The notes: generated from the sequence alone by a model not told the origin. A stretch of 34,821 bases of DNA from an uncultured Oscillospiraceae bacterium (GCA_944387035.1 CALXDJ010000021.1:1-34821), one strand, 5' to 3'. Shown: positions 23,156 through 31,895, counted from the stretch's first letter. A program made the numbers and translations.

Positions 23156-25207
23156 TTAATTCAGGGTATCGGCGTTTTGGGCAAACAGCTCCGCCACTCT
23201 CTGCGCCGTGGCGGGACAGGTGGTAAGCTCCGGGTCCCGCTCCAGAAGATCCCGGGCGGCGGCCTGGGCCTCCTGCAGCAGGGCGGTGTCACAGCCGATG
23301 TCCGCCACCCGCAGTCCCGGCAGGCCGTGCTGGCGCTGCCCGAAGAAGTCGCCGGGACCCCGCAGCCGCAGGTCCTCCTCGGCGATGCGGAAACCGTCGG
23401 TGGTCTTGGTCATGACCCGCAGGCGCTGGCGGGTCTCCTCGTTGCGGTTGTCGGAGATCAGGATGCAGTAGGATTGGTGCTTGCCCCGGCCCACCCGGCC
23501 CCGGAGCTGGTGGAGCTGGCTGAGGCCGAAGCGTTCGGCGTTTTCCACTACCATGACGGCGGCGTTGGGTACGTCCACGCCCACTTCGATGACGGTGGTG
23601 GAGACCAGAATATCCGTCTCCCGGGCGGCAAAGGCGGCCATGACGGCGTCCTTTTCCCGGGGCTTCATCTTTCCGTGGACAAAGGCCACCCGCAGATCGG
23701 GGAAGATTTCCGTTTGCAGATGCCGGGCGTACTCCGTGACGGCCTTGCGCTCGTCGCTGCCGCCGTCCTCCCCCTCGTCCACCATGGGGCAGACCACATA
23801 GGCCTGCCGTCCCTGGTCCACCAGTTTGCGGATAAACGCATAGACCCGGGGGTGATAGCTGCCGGGGACGGCGTAGGTTGCCACCGGCTGGCGGCCGGGG
23901 GGCAGCTCGTCGATGATGGACACATCCAGATCCCCGTAGAGGATCAGGGCCAGGGTCCGGGGAATGGGCGTGGCGGACATGACCAGAGTGTGGGGGTGGG
24001 TCCCCTTGGCGGCCAAAGCGGCCCGCTGAGCCACACCGAAGCGGTGCTGCTCGTCGGTGATTACCAGCCCCAGGTTGGCATAGCCCAGATCCCCGGTAAT
24101 CAGGGCGTGGGTGCCGATGACAAAGTCAATCTCTCCGCTGGCCAGGGCCGCGGCGGTGGCCCGCTTTTCCCGGGCGGGGGTGGAACCGGTGAGCAGGCCG
24201 CACCGGATGCCCAGAGGCTCCAGCAGGGAGGCAAGACCTGCGTAATGCTGCCGGGCCAGAATTTCCGTGGGGGCCATAAGGGCCGCCTGACGGCCGTTTT
24301 TCACGCAGAAATAGGCGCAGGCAGCGGCCACCATGGTTTTGCCGGAGCCCACGTCACCCTGGCACAGCCGGTTCATGGGGACGCCGGAGACCATGTCCGA
24401 CAGGGCCTCGTCCACGCACCGCCGCTGGGCGCCGGTGAGGGAGAAGGGCAGCGCCTGGTAGAAGGCATCCATGTCCACGGGAGCGAAGGGCTCTACATGG
24501 ACCACTTCCCGGCGGCGGCGCAGCCGCTGGAGGCCGATGGTGAAAAAGAACAGTTCCTCAAAGGCCAGACGCCGCCGGGCCAGGGCCAGGGCCTCCTCGT
24601 GTTCGGGGAAGTGGATGTTCTCATAGGCGTAGTTGATGCGGCAGAGATGATGGGCCTGGCGGACCTCGTCGGGCAGGGCGTCGGGGAGGATGCCGGTGCA
24701 CGCGTCCAGCCCCTGGCGGATGGACCGGGAGAGAATCAGCTGGCTGACCCCGGCGGTCAGGGGATAGATGGGCACGATCCGGCCGGTGAACTCCCGGCGT
24801 CCGATGGGTTCCACCACCGGAGACGTCATGCGGCGGCGCAGAAGATTTCCCTCCGCCCGGCCGTAGAAGAGGTACGTCTCTCCCTCGTGAAGCTGGTTTT
24901 TCAGCCAGGTCTGGTTGAAGAAGGTGACCTCCAGCATGCCGGTGTCGTCCACGGCCCGGACCTTGACCAGGTCCATTCCCTTGCGGATGTGGGAAAGGGT
25001 GGGCGGCGCGGCGATCATGGCGGCCACACAGGCGGGGGTATCCGGGTTCAGCTGGGCGATGGGGACGATCTGGGTGCGGTCCTCATAGCGCCGGGGGAAC
25101 CAGCTGATGAGATCCCCCAGGGTGGCAATGCCCAGCTTTTCCAGAGCCTTGGCCCGCTGGGGACCGATGCCGTGGATGAACTGGACGCTGGTTTTGAGGT
25201 CTGCCAT
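23156..25207 (-). CDS. recG: ATP-dependent DNA helicase RecG
   Basis: RecG reverses stalled replication forks and processes branched DNA. The 683-residue protein has the N-terminal wedge/OB-fold region (about residues 1-250), Walker A GDVGSGKT near residue 290, the DEQH form of motif II (ITDEQHRFGV), MSATPIPRTLAL (motif III) and QLHQLRGRVGRG (motif VI), then the RecG C-terminal part. The ATG at 25207 has AAGGAGG 7 bases upstream; an in-frame start at 25249 does not. The start of the protein is LKTSVQFIHGIGPQRAKALEKLGI, a helix-hairpin-helix-like opening common in Gram-positive RecG. Confidence 0.97.
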   Translation of the reverse strand: MADLKTSVQFIHGIGPQRAKALEKLGIATLGDLISWFPRRYEDRTQIVPIAQLNPDTPACVAAMIAAPPTLSHIRKGMDLVKVRAVDDTGMLEVTFFNQTWLKNQLHEGETYLFYGRAEGNLLRRRMTSPVVEPIGRREFTGRIVPIYPLTAGVSQLILSRSIRQGLDACTGILPDALPDEVRQAHHLCRINYAYENIHFPEHEEALALARRRLAFEELFFFTIGLQRLRRRREVVHVEPFAPVDMDAFYQALPFSLTGAQRRCVDEALSDMVSGVPMNRLCQGDVGSGKTMVAAACAYFCVKNGRQAALMAPTEILARQHYAGLASLLEPLGIRCGLLTGSTPAREKRATAAALASGEIDFVIGTHALITGDLGYANLGLVITDEQHRFGVAQRAALAAKGTHPHTLVMSATPIPRTLALILYGDLDVSIIDELPPGRQPVATYAVPGSYHPRVYAFIRKLVDQGRQAYVVCPMVDEGEDGGSDERKAVTEYARHLQTEIFPDLRVAFVHGKMKPREKDAVMAAFAARETDILVSTTVIEVGVDVPNAAVMVVENAERFGLSQLHQLRGRVGRGKHQSYCILISDNRNEETRQRLRVMTKTTDGFRIAEEDLRLRGPGDFFGQRQHGLPGLRVADIGCDTALLQEAQAAARDLLERDPELTTCPATAQRVAELFAQNADTLN

Positions 25208-25238
25208 ACCGCCGCCTCCTTTCCTCTTGGATGGCACC

Positions 25239-25267
25239 ATTATACGCATTTTTGCAGAACTTGAAAA
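25239..25267 (-). promoter_or_regulatory. Promoter of recG
   Basis: Minus strand TTTTCA (25267-25262), a 17-base spacer and TATAAT (25244-25239). The -35 is poor, the -10 perfect. Confidence 0.5.
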
Positions 25268-25377
25268 GCACCGGTTTGCAAAACGATGATGGGGAAGTGG
25301 AAAGGCTGTGGAAAAGTCAGGGGGAAAGGGACGGCGAGGCAGTCCGGCGGGTCGGGTTCCAGCGCTGTCTGCACAGC

Positions 25378-25416
25378 AAAACCGCCCTGCCGCGTAGTTC
25401 CGGCAGGGCGGTTTTT
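25378..25416 (-). terminator. Terminator of thyA-folA
   Basis: Perfect 15-bp arms AAAACCGCCCTGCCG / CGGCAGGGCGGTTTT (25378-25392, 25401-25415), loop CGTAGTTC, with T tracts on both strands. It lies just after the folA stop. Confidence 0.88.
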
Positions 25417-25425
25417 GTCAATATA

Positions 25426-25923
25426 TCAGATATTTTTATTGATATAGTCTACAAATTGATAGGTCAGGCCGTTTTCCTCCACGGGATCGCTGATGCACTC
25501 CACGTCCCAGCCCGGGAGTTTGTCCAGGTTGGGGAAGAAGGTGTCCGCGCCTTCGGCCACGGCGTCCACCCGGGTGAGATAGACCCGGGTACACCGGGAG
25601 AGCAGGGCGGTGTAGACGCTGCCTCCGCCGATCACCCAGAGCTTGTCCGGGTCCTCATCGGCGGCGGCGTCCAGAGCCTCCGCAAGGCTGGAGACGATGA
25701 CGGCGCCCTCCCGGTCAAAGTCGGCGTTGTGGGTGATGACGATGTTGCGCCGGCGGGGCAGGGGCTTGCCGCCGGGGAAGGAGTCCAGGGTCTTGCGTCC
25801 CAGGATGACGGTGCCGTCCAGAGTCATGGAACGGAAGCGGCGCATGTCCGTAGGCAGGGAAAACAGCAGGTCGCCGTCCCGGCCGATGGCCCAGGCGCGG
25901 TCTGTGACAACGATGGCATTCAT
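25426..25923 (-). CDS. folA: Dihydrofolate reductase
   Basis: DHFR regenerates tetrahydrofolate from the dihydrofolate made by ThyA; trimethoprim targets it. The 165-residue product has AIVVTDRAWAIGRDGDLLFSLPTDMRRFR, with the conserved acidic residue Asp26, then VILGRKTLDSFPGGKPLPRRRNIV and VIGGGSVYTALL for NADPH binding. I start it at ATG 25923, 14 bases after the thyA stop, with AGAAG upstream. A TTG at 25941 overlaps the thyA stop (TTGA) and would add six residues, but has no ribosome binding site. It is in one operon with thyA. Confidence 0.93.
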   Translation of the reverse strand: MNAIVVTDRAWAIGRDGDLLFSLPTDMRRFRSMTLDGTVILGRKTLDSFPGGKPLPRRRNIVITHNADFDREGAVIVSSLAEALDAAADEDPDKLWVIGGGSVYTALLSRCTRVYLTRVDAVAEGADTFFPNLDKLPGWDVECISDPVEENGLTYQFVDYINKNI

Positions 25924-25937
25924 GAAAACATCTTCTT

Positions 25938-26768
25938 TCAAATGGCGATGGGGATTTGATCCTCGAAGGGGGCGGGGGTATAGCCCTCCAGGGAGAAGCT
26001 GTCCCGGGTGAAGGCGTAGAAGTCCGTCACGCTGGGATCGATGGTGAAGCGGGGGGCCGGAGTGGGCGTCTGGGTGAGCATCTTTTCGATGATGGGGACG
26101 TGCCGGTCATAAATGTGGGCATCGGCGATGACGTGGACCAGTTCGCCGGCCTGCAGTCCGCTGACCTGGGCAAACATATGCACCAGCACGGCATACTGCA
26201 CCACGTTCCAGTTGTTGGCGGCCAGCATGTCCTGGCTGCGCTGGTTCAAGATGGCGTTGAGGGTGTTGCCGGAGACGTTGAACGTCATGGAATAGGCGCA
26301 GGGATACAGGTGCATCTCGTGGAGATCCTGGAAGTTATAGAGGTTCGTCATGATCCGGCGGGAGGCGGGGTTGTGCTTGAGGTCATAGAGCACCCGGTCC
26401 ACCTGGTCCATCTCCCCCTCAGGGTAGACGTGCTTGATGCCCAGCTGATAGCCGTAGGCCTTGCCGATGGAGCCGGTCTCATCAGCCCACTGGTCCCAGA
26501 TGTGGGCATTGAGATCGTGGACGTTGTTGGATTTTTTCTGCCAGATCCACAGCAGTTCGTCCACCGCGGTTTTCCAGTAGGTCCGCCGGAGGGTGAGAAT
26601 GGGAAATTCCTCCTGGAGATTGTAGCGGTTGACGATGCCGAATTTCTTAATGGTATGGGCGGGGGTGCCGTCGTCCCAGTGGGGACGGACATTCTGGTCG
26701 GTATCCCACACGCCGGTATCCAGAATCTCCCGGCAGGTGCGGATGAAAAGCGCGTCGGCCTGGCTCAT
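25938..26768 (-). CDS. thyA: Thymidylate synthase (ThyA), divergent active-site sequence
   Basis: ThyA methylates dUMP to dTMP with methylene-tetrahydrofolate. The 276-residue protein has the catalytic Cys157 in LYPCAYSMTF, NQRSQDML for phosphate binding, the RRIMTNLYN region and a VHVIADAHIYDRHVPIIEKML segment. Compared with the textbook PPCHxxxQF motif, the residues around the cysteine differ: Ala replaces His after the Cys and Thr replaces Gln. AANNWNVVQYA replaces the usual LGxPFNIxxYA. This looks like the variant group found in some Clostridia and phages. AAAGGAGG precedes the ATG, and folA follows. Confidence 0.93.
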   Translation of the reverse strand: MSQADALFIRTCREILDTGVWDTDQNVRPHWDDGTPAHTIKKFGIVNRYNLQEEFPILTLRRTYWKTAVDELLWIWQKKSNNVHDLNAHIWDQWADETGSIGKAYGYQLGIKHVYPEGEMDQVDRVLYDLKHNPASRRIMTNLYNFQDLHEMHLYPCAYSMTFNVSGNTLNAILNQRSQDMLAANNWNVVQYAVLVHMFAQVSGLQAGELVHVIADAHIYDRHVPIIEKMLTQTPTPAPRFTIDPSVTDFYAFTRDSFSLEGYTPAPFEDQIPIAI

Positions 26769-26798
26769 ACTCTGCCTCCTTTAGCCGTATTTGCACCC

Positions 26799-26827
26799 AG
26801 TATAGCAAAATCCGCTGGGAAAGACAA
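26799..26827 (-). promoter_or_regulatory. Promoter of thyA-folA
   Basis: Minus strand TTGTCT (26827-26822), a 17-base spacer and TATACT (26804-26799). Confidence 0.78.
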
Positions 26828-26851
26828 GCAAGTTTTGACCGGCGCAGCAGC

Positions 26852-26880
26852 TTGCCAAATGTGAGCAAGTGCGGTAAGAT
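26852..26880 (+). promoter_or_regulatory. Promoter of the AraC-family gene, overlapping an inverted repeat
   Basis: TTGCCA (26852-26857), a 17-base spacer and TAAGAT (26875-26880). CTTGC at 26851-26855 and GCAAG at 26865-26869 form an inverted repeat across the -35 and spacer, a possible operator. Confidence 0.55.
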
Positions 26881-26904
26881 GATCGGCGGAGAGGAGGCGG
26901 TGCC

Positions 26905-27753
26905 ATGACAGAATACAGCAATGCGGACAAGCGGGGCTACCTGGATCAGGGTTTCCGCCTGTTCCATTTGAAAGACACGCTGGCGCAGAAGCTCCAGCCG
27001 CATTACCATGAGTTCGACAAGATCATTCTGCCCCTGGGCGGGCGGGTGACCTACGTGGTGGAGGGCGTGGCGTATTTTCTCAAGCCCTGGGACATGCTGC
27101 TGGTGCAGCACAATCTGATCCACCGGGTGGCCATCGATCCGGAGGAGCCCTATGAGCGGATCGTGATCTGGCTGGGGCGGGAGTGGATGGCCTCCCGCAG
27201 CGATCCCGGCGAACCGCTGGACGCCTGTTTTGAGACGGCCCGGCGGCAGGGGTTCCACCTGCTGCGCACCGACGGGGACCGGCGGCTTTTCTACATGCAG
27301 AAGATCCAGCAGCTGGAGGAGGCCCTGCGCTCCACGGAGTTCGGCGCCGGGAGAATGGCGGATACTCTGTGCCAGCAGCTGCTCATCGGGGTGAACCGGG
27401 ATATGCTGCGTTATCCCACGGCCCGGGAGGAGCGGGACAGCTACCGGGTGGACCCCAAGATGGAGGAAGTGCTGCGCTATATCGCGGCCCATCTGGAGGA
27501 GCCGCTGTCGGTGGATCTGCTGGCCCGGGAGTTTTATCTCAGCCGGTATTATCTCATGCACCGGTTCAAGGCCGTCACCGGCTATACCGTCCACCAGTAC
27601 ATCAGCCAGAAGCGGCTGCTGCGGGCGGGAGAGCTGATCCGGGAGGGCGTGCCGGTGATGAAGGCGGCGGAGCAGGCGGGGTTCCGGGAGTATTCCACCT
27701 TCCTGCGGGCCTTCCAGAACACCTTCCGCATGAGCCCCCGGGAATTTCGCTGA
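26905..27753 (+). CDS. AraC family transcriptional regulator with cupin sensor domain
   Basis: This 282-residue regulator has an N-terminal cupin-type sensor domain (HYHEFDKIILPLGGRVTYVV, then FLKPWDMLLVQHNLIHRV) and a C-terminal double helix-turn-helix (about residues 190-280: LSVDLLAREFYLSRYYLMHRFKAVTG ... AGFREYSTFLRAFQNTFRMSPREFR). The ligand is unknown; His/Glu-rich cupins of this type usually bind sugars or small acids. AGGAGGCGGT precedes the ATG. It is convergent with the three-gene redox operon and divergent from thyA; either of these, or a remote target, may be under its control. Confidence 0.92.
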   Translation: MTEYSNADKRGYLDQGFRLFHLKDTLAQKLQPHYHEFDKIILPLGGRVTYVVEGVAYFLKPWDMLLVQHNLIHRVAIDPEEPYERIVIWLGREWMASRSDPGEPLDACFETARRQGFHLLRTDGDRRLFYMQKIQQLEEALRSTEFGAGRMADTLCQQLLIGVNRDMLRYPTAREERDSYRVDPKMEEVLRYIAAHLEEPLSVDLLAREFYLSRYYLMHRFKAVTGYTVHQYISQKRLLRAGELIREGVPVMKAAEQAGFREYSTFLRAFQNTFRMSPREFR

Positions 27754-27756
27754 AAA

Positions 27757-27797
27757 AACCGCGGACAGGAATCGTCCTGTCCGCGGTTGCTTGTTTT
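27757..27797. terminator. Bidirectional terminator between araC-family and alcohol dehydrogenase genes
   Basis: Perfect 14-bp arms AACCGCGGACAGGA / TCCTGTCCGCGGTT (27757-27770, 27775-27788), loop ATCG, followed by GCTTGTTTT; an A-run before it gives T on the minus strand. Confidence 0.85.
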
Positions 27798-27814
27798 GCC
27801 GGAATGTGGGATGC

Positions 27815-28999
27815 TTAGTCCCGGGCGCACAGGCGCAGAATCTCAGCCATTTCCTCGGGGCCGATCTTGACGAAGCTGCCGAAGGGGAAGCCCGCGGGCT
27901 TTTCGGCCCGGTGAGCCACCATGGCGGGGATGTCCTCGGTCTTGGCGCCGACCTGGGCCAGAGTGACGGGCAGGCCCAGGGAGCGGAAGAACTCCCGCAG
28001 ACGGGCAATGCCGGCCCGGGCCGTGACCTCGGGATGGGCGAAGTCCATCTCGCAGCCAAAGACCTCCACGGCGAACTTGGCAAAGCGCATCACGTCGTGG
28101 TTCATGACAAACTCCATCCACGCGGGCATCACCACCGCCAGGCCCGCGCCATGGGCGCAGTCGTAGAAGGCGGAGAGCTCATGCTCGATCTGGTGGCTGG
28201 CCCAGTCCTGGGCCCGGCCGATGCCGCAGCTGTTGTTGTGTGCCAGCATGCCGGCCCACATGAGGTCCGCCCGGGCGGCGTAGTCGTCGGGCTGGGCAAT
28301 GGCCTTGGGCGCGGCGGCCAGAATGGTCTTGAGCAGGGCGTGGCACAGCCGGTCGGTGAGATCCACGTCCGTGGTGTTGGTGAAGTAGCGTTCGCAGATG
28401 TGGGCGATCATGTCCGCCGCGCCGCTGGCGGTCTGATAGGCCGGCAGGGAGCAGGTATAGCGGGGGTTGAGGACGGAGAACTTGGGCCGGATCACGTCGG
28501 TCTTGGGGCAGCCCCACTTGAGGTTGCCTTCCTCCAGGGTAATGACGCAGCTGTCGCTGCCCTCACTGCCGGCGGCGGAGATGGTCAGCACGGTGCCCAC
28601 GGGCAGGGTGCGCTCGATCTTGGCCTTGCCGGTGAAGAAGTCCCAGAAGTCCCCGTCATAGGGCAGGCCGAAGCCGATGGCCTTGGCGGTATCGATGACG
28701 GAGCCGCCGCCCACGGCCAGGAGGAAGTCCACATTCTCCCGGCGGCAGATCTCGATGCCCTCGTAGACCTTGCCGCTGCGGGGGTTGGCCTGAACGCCGG
28801 AGAGCTCGAAGTAGGGAATGCCCTCGGCCTGCAAAGAGGCGGTCACGGCGTCATAGGCGCCGTTGCGCTTGACGGAGCCGCCGCCGTAGACCAGCAGCAC
28901 CCGGCTGCCGCCGAAGCGTTTGACGAGAGCGCCGGTGTTTTGCTCCTCACCGTCACCGAAGGCAAAGAGCGTGGGGGAGTAGAATACGAACCGATCCAT
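27815..28999 (-). CDS. Iron-containing alcohol dehydrogenase (butanol-dehydrogenase-like)
   Basis: This NAD(P)-linked group III alcohol dehydrogenase reduces aldehydes to alcohols in fermentation. The 394-residue protein has the nucleotide loop LAVGGGSVIDTAKAIGFG and the metal ligands in GAADMIAHICE (Asp, His) and HQIEHELSAFYDCAHGAGLA (two His), all intact. It resembles BdhA/YqhD-like enzymes. ATG 28999 has GAAGGG 8 bases upstream; a TTG at 29005 would add two residues. It is the last gene of an operon after a 2-hydroxyacid dehydrogenase (42-base gap). The natural substrate is unknown. Confidence 0.93.
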   Translation of the reverse strand: MDRFVFYSPTLFAFGDGEEQNTGALVKRFGGSRVLLVYGGGSVKRNGAYDAVTASLQAEGIPYFELSGVQANPRSGKVYEGIEICRRENVDFLLAVGGGSVIDTAKAIGFGLPYDGDFWDFFTGKAKIERTLPVGTVLTISAAGSEGSDSCVITLEEGNLKWGCPKTDVIRPKFSVLNPRYTCSLPAYQTASGAADMIAHICERYFTNTTDVDLTDRLCHALLKTILAAAPKAIAQPDDYAARADLMWAGMLAHNNSCGIGRAQDWASHQIEHELSAFYDCAHGAGLAVVMPAWMEFVMNHDVMRFAKFAVEVFGCEMDFAHPEVTARAGIARLREFFRSLGLPVTLAQVGAKTEDIPAMVAHRAEKPAGFPFGSFVKIGPEEMAEILRLCARD

Positions 29000-29041
29000 G
29001 TACAAAACCCTTCTTTCTGAAAAATAAGGTGGAAAACGGAA

Positions 29042-30016
29042 TCAATAGCCCCGGCTGCGGTCCACCAGATGGCGCAGCGGCCGGCCGGCGGCGTAGTTGG
29101 CCAGGTCCTCACAGAACATGTCCACGTTGGAGTCGCAGGTGTGGCCCAGGGTGAGGTTGCCGGAGGTGTGGGGGGTGAGCACCAGGTTTTTGGCGTCCCA
29201 CAGGGGATCGTCCTGGGGCAGGGGCTCGGGAACCATAACGTCCAGGGCGGCACCGGCGATGGCGCCGGAGTTCAGGGCCTCCACCAGGGCGGGCTGGTCG
29301 ATGGCGGTGCCCCGGCCCACATTGATGACGATGGCGTCGGAGGGCAGCAGGGCGATGCGCTCCCGGCTGAGGATGCCGGCGGTCTCCGCCGTGCCGGGCA
29401 GAGCCATGACCAGAATGGTGGTCTTGGGCAGCACGGCGTCCAGATCGGCGATGGGGTGCATCTCGTCATAGACATCCGCCCGGGCCTTGCCGCTGCGGCT
29501 GATGCCTACGATGCGGGCGGCGCCCATGCCCCGCATCCGGGCGGCCACGTTGCTGCCGATGTCGCCGGCGCCCAGAATGGTAACCTCACTGTCCCGAATG
29601 GAACGGATGGTCCGGGGAAGGGGCCACTGGTGCTGGCGCAGGGGCTCGGCAAACTCCGGCAGCCGCCGCAGCAGCATCAGGGTCACCATCACCACATGCT
29701 CGGCGATGGTGACGCCGTAGCTGTTGGAGTTGGTGAGCATGCAGTCGGGATTGGCGAAGATGCCGTCATTTTTGCAGTAGACATCCACACCGGCGGAGGA
29801 GGCGCAGTACCATTTCAGTGTAGCGGGCGCGGTGCGCAGCAGGTCGGGGGACTGGGCGTAGAGCACCTCGCAGTGCTGCAGGCACGCCTTGGCCTCGTCA
29901 AACTGGCTGGACGTGAAGAAGTGGGGAACAAAGCCCGCGTCCTGGGCGGTCCGGGTGATCTGGGCCTTGTGGGCGTCGGTGAGGAAATCCTGGAAAATAC
30001 AGACTTCGCGGTTCAT
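29042..30016 (-). CDS. D-isomer-specific 2-hydroxyacid dehydrogenase family protein
   Basis: This 324-residue enzyme interconverts a 2-oxo acid and a D-2-hydroxy acid using NAD(P)H. The Rossmann loop is VTILGAGDIGSNVAARM. The catalytic residues are Arg in INVGRGTAID, Glu in MVPEPLPQDDPL and His in LTPHTSGNLT. The N-terminal substrate domain is about 100 residues. ATG 30016 overlaps the stop of the upstream FAD oxidoreductase gene by 4 bases (ATGA), so the two are translationally coupled; AAGGAGG lies 10 bases upstream. The substrate could be a keto acid made or consumed by its operon partners. Confidence 0.92.
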   Translation of the reverse strand: MNREVCIFQDFLTDAHKAQITRTAQDAGFVPHFFTSSQFDEAKACLQHCEVLYAQSPDLLRTAPATLKWYCASSAGVDVYCKNDGIFANPDCMLTNSNSYGVTIAEHVVMVTLMLLRRLPEFAEPLRQHQWPLPRTIRSIRDSEVTILGAGDIGSNVAARMRGMGAARIVGISRSGKARADVYDEMHPIADLDAVLPKTTILVMALPGTAETAGILSRERIALLPSDAIVINVGRGTAIDQPALVEALNSGAIAGAALDVMVPEPLPQDDPLWDAKNLVLTPHTSGNLTLGHTCDSNVDMFCEDLANYAAGRPLRHLVDRSRGY

Positions 30017-31614
30017 GAATGAGTAACCTCCTTGGAGATGGATTGACAGACTTGTTCGGCGGCACGCATGCCGTCGGCGGCGGCGGAGAGAATGCCGCCG
30101 GCGTAGCCGGCGCCCTCGCCGCAGGGGTAGAGCCCCCGGAGGGAGGATTGGTACGTCTCGTCCCGGGGAATGCGCACGGGGGAGGAGCTGCGGCTTTCCA
30201 CCGCGGTGAGCACGGCGTCGGGCTGATCGTAGCCCAGGAGCTTGGCGCCCAGCAAAGGCAGGGCCTGCGCCATGGTCTCGGCCACGAAGGGAGGCAGGCA
30301 CTCCCACAGGTTGGTCCAGGTGACGCCGGGGCGGTAGCTGGGCTTGACCCGGCCGGGGCCCGTGGAGGGGCGGCGGGCCAGGAAGTCCTCCACCCGCTGG
30401 GCCGGAGCCCGGTAGTCTCCGCCGCCCAAGGCGAAGGCGGCCTCCTCCAGACGGCGCTGGAAAGCGATGCCCGCCAGGGGATCGTCGCTGCCGAAATCCT
30501 CCGGCGTGACGTTGACCAGCAGGGCACCGTTGATGTTGGCGCGGTCCCGGGCAAATTCGCTCATGCCGTTGGTGACCACCCGTCCGGCCTCGGAAGCGGC
30601 GGCCACCACCTCACCGCCGGGGCAGACGCAGAAGGAGAAGGCGGAGCGGCCACCCGGCAGGTGGCAGGATAATTTATAGGTAGAGGCCGGCAGGCCGGGG
30701 TGCCCGGCGAAGCGGCCGTACTGGGCGGCGTCGCAGTCGGACTGGCGCTGCTCAATCCGCACGCCTACGGCAAAGGGCTTGGCCTCCAGGTGCACGCCCC
30801 GCCGGTGGAGCATGGCAGCGGTGTCCCGGGCGGAATGGCCGGGACAGAGAATCAGATGGCGGCAGGGCAGGGATTGTGCCCCCTCCGGTCCGGCGATCCG
30901 GATGCCGGTGAGGACGCCATCCTGAATCTCCAGATCCTCCAGCCGGGTTTCAAAGCGGATGTCCGCCCCCAGGGCCAGAAGCTTGCGCCGGATGCCCTGC
31001 AGGGTGCGGTAAAGGTAGTCGGTGCCTACATGGGGCTTGGCGTCAATGAGGATATCCTCCGGCGCGCCGCAGGATACGAGAGTTTCCAGAATGAAGCGGT
31101 GGCGGGGGTCCCGGGTGCCGGTGGAGAGCTTGCCGTCGGAAAACGCGCCGGCACCGCCCTCACCGAACTGAACGTTGGAGGTCTCGTCCAACCCGCCACC
31201 GGACCAGAACCGCTCCACATCCGCCCGGCGCTGCTCCACGGGGCGGCCCCGCTCGAGCAAAATGGGCCGCAGTCCGGCCTGGGCCAGCACCAGGGCGGCA
31301 AAGAGGCCGCCGGGGCCTGCGCCCACCACCACCGGCGGGATCTCCGGCGGAGAAATCGGATCGGGCAGCGCATAGGGCTTGGGACGCTCCATCCGGGAGA
31401 CCTTCCGGCTGCGGCACCGGCGCAGTACGGCCGCCTCGTCCTTCACAATGGCCTCCACGGTGTAAACCAGCTGTACGCCGTCCCGGGCGTCGATGCTGCG
31501 CCGCAGCACCCGCAGAGAGACAAATTCCTTTACCCGCAGGAGCCGAGCGGCTTCGGCGGTCAGCTCCGCCATGCCGGCGCCGGGGGGCAGCTTGATGTTT
31601 TCAATCTTGAGCAA
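30013..31614 (-). CDS. FAD-dependent oxidoreductase, COG2509-like
   Basis: This 533-residue protein carries an N-terminal domain of about 90 residues (LLRVKEFVSLRVLRRSIDARDG) and a dinucleotide-binding loop VVVGAGPGGLFAALVLAQAG. C-terminal FAD signatures follow (GLYPCGEGAGYAGGILSAAADGMRAAEQV). It matches the family of uncharacterised FAD-dependent dehydrogenases (COG2509), widespread in Firmicutes; the physiological reaction is not known. The start is TTG at 31614 with AAGGAA about 9 bases upstream; I see no better start. It opens a three-gene redox operon. A TATGAT -10 lies on the minus strand at 31657-31652 with only a weak -35. Confidence 0.9.
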   Translation of the reverse strand: MLKIENIKLPPGAGMAELTAEAARLLRVKEFVSLRVLRRSIDARDGVQLVYTVEAIVKDEAAVLRRCRSRKVSRMERPKPYALPDPISPPEIPPVVVGAGPGGLFAALVLAQAGLRPILLERGRPVEQRRADVERFWSGGGLDETSNVQFGEGGAGAFSDGKLSTGTRDPRHRFILETLVSCGAPEDILIDAKPHVGTDYLYRTLQGIRRKLLALGADIRFETRLEDLEIQDGVLTGIRIAGPEGAQSLPCRHLILCPGHSARDTAAMLHRRGVHLEAKPFAVGVRIEQRQSDCDAAQYGRFAGHPGLPASTYKLSCHLPGGRSAFSFCVCPGGEVVAAASEAGRVVTNGMSEFARDRANINGALLVNVTPEDFGSDDPLAGIAFQRRLEEAAFALGGGDYRAPAQRVEDFLARRPSTGPGRVKPSYRPGVTWTNLWECLPPFVAETMAQALPLLGAKLLGYDQPDAVLTAVESRSSSPVRIPRDETYQSSLRGLYPCGEGAGYAGGILSAAADGMRAAEQVCQSISKEVTHS

Positions 31615-31721
31615 AGCGGTTGATTCCTTTCATGACAGTGATCTCTGCCTCATCATAGCACAGATTCCCTGGCAGGAAAACCGGTTTTGGAAATTTTCAG
31701 AAATCGAATGGTTACAGAAGG

Positions 31722-31765
31722 TTCACAAATGATTCAAAAGTCTTTCAGACATTTTTAAGCTAGCA
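31722..31765 (+). promoter_or_regulatory. htrA promoter with three 11-bp-phased TTCA repeats
   Basis: TTCACA, TTCAAA and TTCAGA begin at 31722, 31733 and 31744, exactly 11 bases apart, upstream of a TATACT -10 (31760-31765). No proper -35 stands at 17 bases, as expected for an activator-dependent promoter. 11-bp phased direct repeats are the usual target of OmpR/PhoB-type response regulators; CssR controls htrA in Bacillus subtilis through TTCACA-like boxes. Confidence 0.55.
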
Positions 31766-31895
31766 TGTTTATACTAAAGCCAAAGTTCAGGGAAGGAAAC
31801 AAAGAATCCAGACGATGGCAAGTTCCTTCATGGATGGAAGCTTGTTCATTCAAAATATTTTTCGGCGAAAGAAACCGGGATACATAGGAGGAGAA

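Noticed and set aside
23177-25264. 695-codon plus-strand frame over recG
   Set aside because: It is the mirror of recG, which has all helicase motifs on the minus strand.
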